Assembly: GCF_019583405.1 (NCBI RefSeq)
Contig: NZ_SZUU01000010.1
Span: 112,041 to 176,040, forward strand
Direction of reading: 5' to 3'
DNA length: 64,000 bases
From: Bacteroides fragilis
Lineage (GTDB): Bacteria > Bacteroidota > Bacteroidia > Bacteroidales > Bacteroidaceae
In this document: one piece after another, positions 1-6,316 of the stretch
Layout of the letters: each line of letters begins with the position of its first letter
How positions within the stretch are numbered: the stretch's first letter is position 1
Notes under the pieces: generated by a model
Databases searched by the model: none
What the model saw: only the letters and a program-made list of their open reading frames with translations
What the model was told of the DNA's origin: nothing
Position numbers and translations under genes: made by a program

Positions 1-133
1 GAGAAAATTTGAAAAAACTGGCATCGTTAAAGAGTTGAGAAGCAGACAACAGTTTGATAAACCGTCTGTAACTAAAAGACTTAAGAAAGAACGTGCAGTT
101 TACGTGCAAAAACTTCAGCAAGTAGAAGATTAA
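1..133 (+). CDS. rpsU: 30S ribosomal protein bS21, 3' end only
   Basis: Only the last 43 codons are present; the 5' end lies outside the window. The visible product is very basic and ends VYVQKLQQVED, with the Arg/Lys-rich helix expected of bS21. The frame runs from base 2 to the TAA at 131-133. In Bacteroidota, bS21 helps hold the 3' tail of 16S rRNA and so hides the anti-Shine-Dalgarno sequence (established knowledge). The start and any leader control cannot be seen here. Confidence 0.85.
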   Translation, partial: RKFEKTGIVKELRSRQQFDKPSVTKRLKKERAVYVQKLQQVED

Positions 134-148
134 TAATTCGTAATTTCC

Positions 149-179
149 TTTGAATTATTGAATTCTTTTCATACATTCG
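149..179 (+). promoter_or_regulatory. Candidate promoter for the xerC-like gene
   Basis: TTTG at 149-152, a 19 nt spacer, then TACATTCG at 172-179. This fits the Bacteroides -33/-7 pattern TTTG...TAnnTTTG with one change in the -7 box. Transcription would start near 186, after an in-frame TTG at 180 and before the ATG at 207, so it also supports the ATG start. Confidence 0.5.
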
Positions 180-206
180 TTGCAGAATTATAGATGTAGC
201 GATATT

Positions 207-1088
207 ATGTTAACAGATTCTTTTCTTGATTATCTCCGGTACGAGCGGAATTATTCTGGGAAAACCGTACTGGCTTACGGCGAGGATATTTCGCAGTTGC
301 GGGAGTTTGCTCAGGAAGGGATGGAGGAGTTTGATCCGGCGGAGGTGAAGCCAGAACTGATTCGTGAGTGGATTGTTTCACTGATGGATCAGGGATATAC
401 TTCAACTTCGGTAAACCGTAAGCTAAGTTCTCTCCGGTCATTTTATAAATATCTTCTCAGGCAGGGAGAGGTGAGTGTCGACCCGTTGCGTAAAATAACG
501 GGGCCGAAAAATAAAAAGCCACTTCCTTCTTTCTTGAAAGAGAGTGAAATGAATAAATTGCTGGATGATACAGATTTTGGTGAGGGATTTAAAGGTTGTC
601 GGGATCGCCTGATTATTGAGATGTTTTATGCTACGGGCATGCGTCTCTCTGAGTTGATTGGTCTGGATGATAAGGATGTGGATTTCTCTGGTTCTCTTCT
701 GAAAGTAACAGGAAAGAGAAATAAGCAACGTTTGATACCTTTTGGCGATGAGTTGAAAGAGGCAATGCTTGAGTATGTTGATATAAGAAACGAAATGATT
801 TCCGGAAGGTCGGATGCCTTTTTTGTAAGAGAGAATGGTGAGCGGCTTTATAAGAATCTGGTCTATAATTTAGTGAAACGGAACCTTTCGAAGGTGGTAA
901 CGCTTAAAAAGCGTAGTCCTCACGTGTTGAGACATACTTTTGCCACAACGATGCTGAATAATGATGCGGAGTTGGGTGCGGTGAAAGAGCTTTTGGGTCA
1001 CAGTAGTCTGGCGACTACGGAGATTTATACGCATACCACTTTTGAAGAACTTAAAAAAGTGTATAAACAAGCTCATCCACGAGCCTAA
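207..1088 (+). CDS. xerC: Tyrosine recombinase XerC/XerD family
   Basis: 293-residue tyrosine recombinase, the length usual for Xer proteins that resolve chromosome dimers at dif. An N-terminal SAM-like core-binding domain (about residues 1-90) precedes a catalytic domain with every signature residue: R146 (GMRLSEL), K170, H239 and R242 (HVLRHTF), H265 (LLGHSS) and Y274 (EIYTHT). An upstream in-frame TTG at 180 would add nine residues, but it sits at the candidate promoter; ATG 207 gives the family-typical start MLTDSFLDYL. It lies between rpsU and hpf, 14 nt before hpf, so it is probably co-transcribed with hpf. Whether it acts as XerC or XerD cannot be told from this window; the symbol follows common annotation. 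There are no mobile-element neighbours. Confidence 0.85.
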   Translation: MLTDSFLDYLRYERNYSGKTVLAYGEDISQLREFAQEGMEEFDPAEVKPELIREWIVSLMDQGYTSTSVNRKLSSLRSFYKYLLRQGEVSVDPLRKITGPKNKKPLPSFLKESEMNKLLDDTDFGEGFKGCRDRLIIEMFYATGMRLSELIGLDDKDVDFSGSLLKVTGKRNKQRLIPFGDELKEAMLEYVDIRNEMISGRSDAFFVRENGERLYKNLVYNLVKRNLSKVVTLKKRSPHVLRHTFATTMLNNDAELGAVKELLGHSSLATTEIYTHTTFEELKKVYKQAHPRA

Positions 1089-1102
1089 AAAAGGAGGTAA
1101 GT

Positions 1103-1402
1103 ATGGAAATTAGAATTCAATCGATTCACTTTGATGCAACAGAACAATTGCAGGCTTTCATTCAGAAGAAAGTGTCTAAGTTGGAAAAATATTACGAAGA
1201 TATAAAGAAAGTAGAGGTGTCATTAAAGGTAGTTAAACCAGAAACTGCGGAGAATAAAGAAGCCGGCATTACGGTGTTGGTTCCGAATAATGATTTTCAT
1301 GCAAGTAAAATATGCGATACTTTTGAGGAAGCAGTCGATTTGTGTGTGGAAGCATTGGAAAAACAGCTGGTTAAATACAAGGAAAAGCAACGAAATAAAT
1401 AA
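1103..1402 (+). CDS. hpf: Ribosome hibernation-promoting factor, short form (HPF/RaiA)
   Basis: 99-residue protein of the HPF/YfiA family, which binds the 30S decoding region of idle ribosomes and blocks tRNA and mRNA binding. The start MEIRIQSIHFDATEQL and the basic C-terminus ending KEKQRNK are typical. The length equals the short form, without the C-terminal dimerisation domain of long HPF. The start is fixed by an unusually strong ribosome-binding site, AAGGAGG at 1091-1097, five bases before ATG; such sites are rare in Bacteroidota. It follows xerC by 14 nt and precedes the tRNA-tuf cluster. Confidence 0.9.
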   Translation: MEIRIQSIHFDATEQLQAFIQKKVSKLEKYYEDIKKVEVSLKVVKPETAENKEAGITVLVPNNDFHASKICDTFEEAVDLCVEALEKQLVKYKEKQRNK

Positions 1403-1408
1403 AAATAT

Positions 1409-1423
1409 CGCAAATGTTTTGCG
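1409..1423 (+). other. Short hairpin after hpf overlapping the tRNA promoter
   Basis: CGCAAA (1409-1414) and TTTGCG (1418-1423) form a 6 bp stem with a 3 nt loop. No T-tract follows, so this is a poor terminator. Its right arm contains the TTTG used as the -33 box of the next promoter. Confidence 0.4.
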
Positions 1424-1448
1424 GGAAAGAAATAAATAACTAAATTTG
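1418..1448 (+). promoter_or_regulatory. Promoter for the tRNA-tuf-secE-nusG cluster
   Basis: TTTG at 1418-1421, a 19 nt spacer and TAAATTTG at 1441-1448: an exact match to the Bacteroides promoter pattern. The predicted start is near 1455, about 45 nt before the first tRNA. No promoter of this type is seen again before tuf, which suggests that the tRNAs and tuf share one transcript. Confidence 0.75.
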
Positions 1449-1500
1449 CAGCCGTTTCGCTCGCATTAGGACGTGACGGTTGCATTTTTTAAGTAAAAAC

Positions 1501-1574
1501 GCCTCTTTAGCTCAGTTGGCCAGAGCACGTGATTTGTAATCTCGGGGTCGTTGGTTCGAATCCGACAAGAGGCT
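1501..1574 (+). tRNA. tRNA-Thr (anticodon TGT)
   Basis: The acceptor stem GCCTCTT pairs with AAGAGGC (1567-1573). There is a standard D arm, an anticodon loop TTTGTAA with anticodon TGT, and a T arm with TTCGAAT. The discriminator is T1574. The 3' CCA is not encoded. It is first of four tRNAs before tuf. Confidence 0.95.
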
Positions 1575-1649
1575 CAAGGAAAAAGAAAAACCTAAATAAG
1601 TGGAATCGGGAGTTTTATTATCTATTTCAGTGTTTGGGTTTCGTATAAA

Positions 1650-1732
1650 GGGCAAATACCAGAGTGGCCAAATGGGGCAGACTGTAAATCTGCTGGCTTA
1701 CGCCTTCGGTGGTTCGAATCCATCTTTGCCCA
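1650..1732 (+). tRNA. tRNA-Tyr (anticodon GTA)
   Basis: The acceptor stem GGGCAAA pairs with TTTGCCC. The anticodon GTA lies in the loop at about 1682-1686. A long variable arm, typical of bacterial tRNA-Tyr (class II), explains the 83 nt length. CCA is not encoded. Confidence 0.95.
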
Positions 1733-1763
1733 CAAAGAAGACAGAGTGAAAACTTTGGCAAAT

Positions 1764-1836
1764 GCGGAAGTAGCTCAGTTGATAGAGCATTAGCCTTCCA
1801 AGCTGAGGGTCGCGGGTTTGAGCCCCGTCTTCCGCT
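1764..1836 (+). tRNA. tRNA-Gly (anticodon TCC)
   Basis: The acceptor stem GCGGAAG pairs with CTTCCGC (1829-1835). The anticodon loop is CTTCCAA with anticodon TCC. Discriminator T1836; CCA not encoded. Confidence 0.95.
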
Positions 1837-1845
1837 CTCTTTTTC

Positions 1846-1917
<72 letters not shown>

Positions 1918-1967
1918 CTGTAAGATGTAAATGCTGATTATTAATCAAATAAATAACAAGTAAAGCT

Positions 1968-3152
1968 ATGGCTAAAGAGAAATTTGAACGTACCAAACCG
2001 CACGTAAACATTGGTACAATCGGTCACGTTGACCACGGTAAAACCACTTTGACTGCTGCTATCACTACTGTGTTGGCAAAGAAAGGTCTTTCTGAACTTC
2101 GTTCTTTCGATTCTATCGATAATGCTCCTGAAGAAAAAGAAAGAGGTATTACTATCAATACTTCACACGTTGAGTATGAAACTGCTAACCGTCACTACGC
2201 ACACGTTGACTGTCCGGGTCACGCTGACTACGTAAAGAACATGGTTACTGGTGCTGCTCAGATGGACGGTGCTATCATTGTAGTTGCTGCTACTGATGGT
2301 CCGATGCCTCAGACTCGTGAGCACATCCTTTTGGCTCGTCAGGTAAACGTTCCGAAGTTGGTTGTATTCATGAACAAGTGCGATATGGTTGAAGATGCTG
2401 AGATGTTGGAACTTGTTGAAATGGAAATGAGAGAATTGCTTTCATTCTATGATTTCGACGGTGACAATACTCCGATCATTCAGGGTTCTGCTCTTGGTGC
2501 ATTGAATGGCGTAGAAAAATGGGAAGACAAAGTAATGGAACTGATGGAAGCTGTTGATACTTGGATTCCACTGCCTCCGCGCGATGTTGATAAACCTTTC
2601 TTGATGCCGGTAGAGGACGTGTTCTCTATCACAGGTCGTGGTACTGTGGCTACAGGTCGTATCGAAACTGGTGTTATCCATGTAGGTGATGAAATCGAAA
2701 TCCTCGGTTTGGGTGAAGATAAGAAATCAGTTGTAACAGGTGTTGAAATGTTCCGCAAACTTCTGGATCAGGGTGAAGCTGGTGACAACGTAGGTCTGTT
2801 GCTTCGTGGTGTTGACAAGAACGAAATCAAACGTGGTATGGTTCTTTGTAAACCGGGTCAGATTAAACCTCACTCTAAATTCAAAGCAGAGGTTTATATC
2901 CTGAAGAAAGAAGAAGGTGGACGTCACACTCCATTCCATAACAAATATCGTCCTCAGTTCTATCTGCGTACTATGGACTGTACAGGTGAAATCACTCTTC
3001 CGGAAGGAACTGAAATGGTAATGCCGGGTGATAATGTAACTATCACTGTAGAGTTGATCTATCCGGTTGCACTGAACATCGGTCTTCGTTTCGCTATCCG
3101 CGAAGGTGGACGTACAGTAGGTGCTGGTCAGATTACTGAAATTATCGACTAA
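1968..3152 (+). CDS. tuf: Translation elongation factor EF-Tu
   Basis: 394-residue GTPase that carries aminoacyl-tRNA to the ribosomal A site. G motifs are all intact: P-loop GHVDHGKT (residues 19-26), RGITI in switch I, DCPGHADY, NKCD and GSAL. The beta-barrel domains 2 and 3 follow, ending GGRTVGAGQITEIID. It lies inside a tRNA cluster (Thr-Tyr-Gly-Thr upstream, Trp downstream) that leads into secE-nusG, the ancestral tufB arrangement. No promoter of the TAnnTTTG type is seen just before it, so it probably depends on the promoter at 1418-1448. Confidence 0.99.
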   Translation: MAKEKFERTKPHVNIGTIGHVDHGKTTLTAAITTVLAKKGLSELRSFDSIDNAPEEKERGITINTSHVEYETANRHYAHVDCPGHADYVKNMVTGAAQMDGAIIVVAATDGPMPQTREHILLARQVNVPKLVVFMNKCDMVEDAEMLELVEMEMRELLSFYDFDGDNTPIIQGSALGALNGVEKWEDKVMELMEAVDTWIPLPPRDVDKPFLMPVEDVFSITGRGTVATGRIETGVIHVGDEIEILGLGEDKKSVVTGVEMFRKLLDQGEAGDNVGLLLRGVDKNEIKRGMVLCKPGQIKPHSKFKAEVYILKKEEGGRHTPFHNKYRPQFYLRTMDCTGEITLPEGTEMVMPGDNVTITVELIYPVALNIGLRFAIREGGRTVGAGQITEIID

Positions 3153-3164
3153 AACCAAATATTG

Positions 3165-3196
3165 ATCAGTTCCCGGTAGTAATATCGGGAACTGAT
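3165..3196 (+). other. Perfect hairpin between tuf and tRNA-Trp
   Basis: ATCAGTTCCCG (3165-3175) and CGGGAACTGAT (3186-3196) form a perfect 11 bp stem around a 10 nt loop. No T-tract follows and the tRNA begins 10 nt later. It is more likely an RNA-processing or partial attenuation site than a full terminator (inference). Confidence 0.5.
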
Positions 3197-3205
3197 TATG
3201 TACAA

Positions 3206-3278
3206 ACGGGAGTAGCTCAGTTGGTAGAGCACCGGTCTCCAAAACCGGGTGTCGGGAGTTCGAGCCTCTCCTCCCGTG
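3206..3278 (+). tRNA. tRNA-Trp (anticodon CCA)
   Basis: The acceptor stem ACGGGAG pairs with CTCCCGT (3271-3277). The anticodon CCA is in the loop TCTCCAAAA and the discriminator is G3278. CCA is not encoded at the 3' end. It sits between tuf and secE, 14 nt before the secE start. Confidence 0.95.
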
Positions 3279-3292
3279 CTAATATTTATGAA

Positions 3293-3484
3293 ATGAAAAA
3301 AGTAGTAGCTTATATTAAAGAATCTTACGACGAACTTGTTCATAAAGTGTCGTGGCCTACGTATTCAGAACTAACTAACAGTGCGGTAGTTGTTTTATAT
3401 GCTTCCCTGCTTATCGCATTGGTAGTGTTCGCGATGGACTTCTGTTTCCAGAATTTTATGGAAAAAATAATTTATCCACATTAA
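3293..3484 (+). CDS. secE: Preprotein translocase subunit SecE
   Basis: 63-residue single-span SecE, the small essential partner of SecY in the plasma-membrane translocon. A cytoplasmic amphipathic part with the family motif ELVHKVSWPTYSEL comes first, then one hydrophobic helix (about residues 33-50). ATG 3293 is chosen because earlier in-frame starts lie inside tRNA-Trp. The secE-nusG order is conserved across bacteria. SecY, its partner, is encoded 27 kb downstream in the ribosomal run. Confidence 0.92.
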   Translation: MKKVVAYIKESYDELVHKVSWPTYSELTNSAVVVLYASLLIALVVFAMDFCFQNFMEKIIYPH

Positions 3485-3500
3485 AGAGAGAGGAATTACG

Positions 3501-4043
3501 ATGTCTGAGATTGAAAAGAAATGGTACGTTTTGCGTGCTATTAGCGGAAAAGAAGCTAAGGTGAAAGAGTATCTTGAAGCTGATATTAAAAACAGCGACC
3601 TTGGTGAATATGTGTCTCAGGTATTGATTCCTACCGAAAAGGTATATCAGGTTCGCAATGGTAAAAAAATTGTGAAAGAAAGAAGTTATCTTCCTGGTTA
3701 CGTTTTGGTGGAGGCTGCTTTGGTTGGTGAGGTTTCTCACCATCTGAGAAATACTCCTAATGTGATAGGTTTCTTGGGAGGTTCGGATAAACCGGTTCCC
3801 CTCAGACAGTCGGAAGTGAATCGTATACTTGGTACAGTGGATGAACTGCAAGAAACGGGTGAAGACTTAAATGTTCCGTATATTGTAGGCGAAACTGTAA
3901 AGGTTACTTTTGGTCCTTTTAGCGGATTCAGTGGTATCATTGAAGAAGTCAATAGTGAAAAGAAGAAACTGAAGGTCATGGTAAAGATATTCGGGCGCAA
4001 GACACCGCTTGAATTAGGCTTTATGCAAGTGGAAAAGGAATAA
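3501..4043 (+). CDS. nusG: Transcription termination/antitermination factor NusG
   Basis: 180 residues: an NGN domain (KWYVLRAISGKE at the start, PGYVLVEA in the middle) and a C-terminal KOW domain (GPFSGFSGIIEEVN). NusG binds RNA polymerase next to the active cleft, promotes processive elongation, and links transcription to Rho or to ribosomal protein S10. It starts 16 nt after secE; a weak purine-rich stretch, GAGAGAGGA, precedes the ATG. Confidence 0.97.
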   Translation: MSEIEKKWYVLRAISGKEAKVKEYLEADIKNSDLGEYVSQVLIPTEKVYQVRNGKKIVKERSYLPGYVLVEAALVGEVSHHLRNTPNVIGFLGGSDKPVPLRQSEVNRILGTVDELQETGEDLNVPYIVGETVKVTFGPFSGFSGIIEEVNSEKKKLKVMVKIFGRKTPLELGFMQVEKE

Positions 4044-4103
4044 CGCAGAATTGTTACGCTGTAGTTGTCCTTCGTTTAATGTTATATATAAATTAATAAA
4101 AAA

Positions 4104-4547
4104 ATGGCTAAAGAAGTTGCTGGACTAATCAAATTACAGATTAAAGGAGGCGCGGCAAACCCATCACCTCCCGTTGGACCTGCATTAGGTTCTAAGGGAA
4201 TCAATATCATGGAGTTTTGCAAGCAATTCAACGCCAGAACCCAAGACAAAGCAGGTAAGATTTTACCTGTTATCATTACTTACTACGCAGATAAGTCTTT
4301 CGATTTTGTAATCAAGACTCCTCCCGTTGCCATTCAGTTGCTTGAAGTGGCTAAGGTAAAGAGTGGTTCTGCTGAGCCTAACCGTAAGAAAGTTGCCGAG
4401 ATTACTTGGGAACAGGTCCGTACGATTGCTCAGGACAAAATGGTTGACTTGAACTGTTTTACTGTGGAAGCTGCCATGAGAATGGTTGCAGGTACAGCTA
4501 GAAGTATGGGTATCGCTGTAAAAGGGGAGTTCCCGGTTAATAATTAA
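4104..4547 (+). CDS. rplK: 50S ribosomal protein uL11
   Basis: 147 residues, normal for uL11, which binds the GTPase-associated region of 23S rRNA with L10/L7/L12. The N-terminal proline-rich motif PPVGPALGSKGINIMEFCKQFN is followed by the RNA-binding C-terminal domain. It opens rplK-rplA-rplJ-rplL. The 60 nt leader after nusG is A/T-rich with no clear promoter; in many bacteria L1 binds this region to repress translation, but no L1 site could be assigned here. Confidence 0.98.
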   Translation: MAKEVAGLIKLQIKGGAANPSPPVGPALGSKGINIMEFCKQFNARTQDKAGKILPVIITYYADKSFDFVIKTPPVAIQLLEVAKVKSGSAEPNRKKVAEITWEQVRTIAQDKMVDLNCFTVEAAMRMVAGTARSMGIAVKGEFPVNN

Positions 4548-4562
4548 TAAACTTCAATTGTA

Positions 4563-5261
4563 ATGGGTAAACTGACAAAAAATCAAAAGTTAGCTGCAGG
4601 AAAAATTGAAGCAGGGAAAGCATACTCACTGAAAGAAGCTGCATCTTTGGTAAAGGAAATCACTTTTACTAAGTTTGATGCTTCATTAGATATTGATGTA
4701 CGTTTAGGTGTTGATCCACGTAAAGCAAACCAAATGGTGAGAGGTGTCGTTTCACTTCCTCACGGTACTGGAAAGCAAGTACGTGTGTTGGTGCTTTGTA
4801 CACCGGATGCTGAAGCTGCTGCAAAAGAAGCTGGTGCTGACTATGTTGGTCTTGACGAATATATTGAAAAGATCAAAGGTGGATGGACTGATATTGATGT
4901 GATTATCACTATGCCATCTATCATGGGTAAAATTGGTGCACTCGGTCGTGTGCTCGGTCCTCGCGGATTGATGCCAAATCCGAAGAGTGGTACCGTAACT
5001 ATGGATGTTGCTAAAGCTGTAAGAGAAGTAAAACAAGGCAAGATCGACTTCAAAGTTGATAAGAGCGGTATTGTTCATACTTCAATTGGTAAAGTTTCAT
5101 TCACTGTAGAGCAGATTCGCGACAATGCAAAAGAATTCATCTCTACATTGAATAAGTTGAAACCGACTGCAGCCAAGGGTACATATATTAAGAGTATTTA
5201 TCTTTCTAGTACAATGAGTGCGGGTATCAAAATTGACCCGAAATCAGTAGAGGAAATCTAA
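4563..5261 (+). CDS. rplA: 50S ribosomal protein uL1
   Basis: 232 residues, full length. The L1 signature around IMGKIGALGRVLGPRGLMPNP is present. L1 forms the mobile stalk at the ribosomal E site and is often the repressor of its own operon. It lies 15 nt after rplK and 15 nt before rplJ, so tight co-transcription is expected. Confidence 0.98.
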   Translation: MGKLTKNQKLAAGKIEAGKAYSLKEAASLVKEITFTKFDASLDIDVRLGVDPRKANQMVRGVVSLPHGTGKQVRVLVLCTPDAEAAAKEAGADYVGLDEYIEKIKGGWTDIDVIITMPSIMGKIGALGRVLGPRGLMPNPKSGTVTMDVAKAVREVKQGKIDFKVDKSGIVHTSIGKVSFTVEQIRDNAKEFISTLNKLKPTAAKGTYIKSIYLSSTMSAGIKIDPKSVEEI

Positions 5262-5276
5262 TAAAACAGAGTAACA

Positions 5277-5789
5277 ATGAGAAAGGAAGATAAAAATACG
5301 ATTATTGAGCAGATTGCTGCTACAGTACAGGAATATGGTCACTTCTATTTGGTAGATACAACAGCTATGAACGCTGCTGCAACAAGTGAATTGAGAAGAG
5401 CTTGTTTCAAGGCTGACATCAAATTGATGGTAGTTAAGAATACACTGCTTCACAAAGCACTTGAAAGCATTGAAGGTGATTTTTCTCCTCTTTATGATTC
5501 TTTGAAAGGTACAACAGCTGTAATGTTTTGCAACGTTGCAAACGCACCTGCTAAACTGATTAAGGATAAATCTAAAGACGGTATTCCGGGACTGAAAGCT
5601 GCATACGCAGAAGAAAGCTTCTATGTTGGTGCTGACCAGTTGGATGCTCTCGTAGCTATTAAGAGTAAAAATGAAGTTATTGCCGATATCGTTGCTCTGT
5701 TGCAATCACCGGCTAAGAATGTTATTTCTGCTCTTCAATCAGGTGGCAACACCCTTCACGGAGTTCTCAAAACTCTTGGTGAAAGATAA
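5277..5789 (+). CDS. rplJ: 50S ribosomal protein uL10
   Basis: 170 residues. L10 is the base of the stalk that carries the L7/L12 dimers. The N-terminal rRNA-binding domain (MRKEDKNTIIEQIAATVQEYG) and the C-terminal helix that binds L7/L12 are both present. Only 15 nt separate it from rplA, which leaves no room for the long L10 leader found in E. coli; control would have to act elsewhere. Confidence 0.97.
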   Translation: MRKEDKNTIIEQIAATVQEYGHFYLVDTTAMNAAATSELRRACFKADIKLMVVKNTLLHKALESIEGDFSPLYDSLKGTTAVMFCNVANAPAKLIKDKSKDGIPGLKAAYAEESFYVGADQLDALVAIKSKNEVIADIVALLQSPAKNVISALQSGGNTLHGVLKTLGER

Positions 5790-5837
5790 TTATAACACAT
5801 TTTATTTAGTAAATTAAACATTAAAATCATACAAAAA

Positions 5838-6212
5838 ATGGCAGATTTGAAAGCTTTTGCAGAACAATTAGTTAACTTGACAGTAAAAGAAGTTAATGAA
5901 CTTGCAACTATCCTTAAAGAAGAATATGGTATTGAACCTGCTGCTGCAGCTGTAGCTGTTGCTGCTGGTCCTGCAGCTGGTGCTGCTGCCGCAGAAGAAA
6001 AATCTTCTTTCGACGTAGTATTGAAGAGCGCTGGTGCAGCTAAACTTCAGGTTGTTAAGGCCGTTAAAGAAGCTTGTGGTCTTGGCTTGAAAGAAGCTAA
6101 GGACATGGTAGACGGTGCTCCTAGTGTAGTAAAAGAAGGTTTGGCTAAAGACGAAGCAGAATCATTGAAGAAAACATTGGAAGAAGCTGGAGCTGAAGTT
6201 GAACTTAAATAA
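5838..6212 (+). CDS. rplL: 50S ribosomal protein bL12 (L7/L12)
   Basis: 124 residues in three parts: an N-terminal dimerisation domain, an Ala/Pro/Gly-rich flexible hinge (about residues 35-55), and a C-terminal factor-binding domain with [27 protein letters not shown]. It is the multicopy stalk protein that recruits EF-Tu and EF-G. A strong hairpin with a T-run follows 26 nt after the stop, before rpoB. Confidence 0.98.
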
Positions 6213-6237
6213 CATTAGCCTGGTTATCAGGTAATTC

Positions 6238-6275
6238 GGTTAAGAATCCTTCACAAGAGGATTCTTAACCTTTTT
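6238..6275 (+). terminator. Strong terminator/attenuator between rplL and rpoB
   Basis: GGTTAAGAATCCT (6238-6250), a 7 nt loop, AGGATTCTTAACC (6258-6270) and TTTTT. The 13 bp stem is perfect. It lies between rplL and rpoB, where E. coli also has a partial terminator that lowers rpoBC output relative to the ribosomal proteins. No clear rpoB promoter lies between it and ATG 6317, so read-through is the likely source of rpoBC mRNA. Confidence 0.85.
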
Positions 6276-6316
6276 GTGTATATATTTAAAATTAAGTTCT
6301 CCAAATTCATTGACAG

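Noticed and set aside
207..1088. The first recombinase as a mobile-element integrase
   Set aside because: Full Xer residue set, Xer length and a housekeeping place between rpsU and hpf.
1409..1423. Hairpin after hpf as an intrinsic terminator
   Set aside because: Only 6 bp and no T-run; its right arm is better explained as the -33 box of the tRNA promoter.
2727..3242. 171-codon frame on the minus strand over tuf
   Set aside because: It lies antisense to a highly conserved gene and shows no recognisable product; frames like this are common opposite biased codons.
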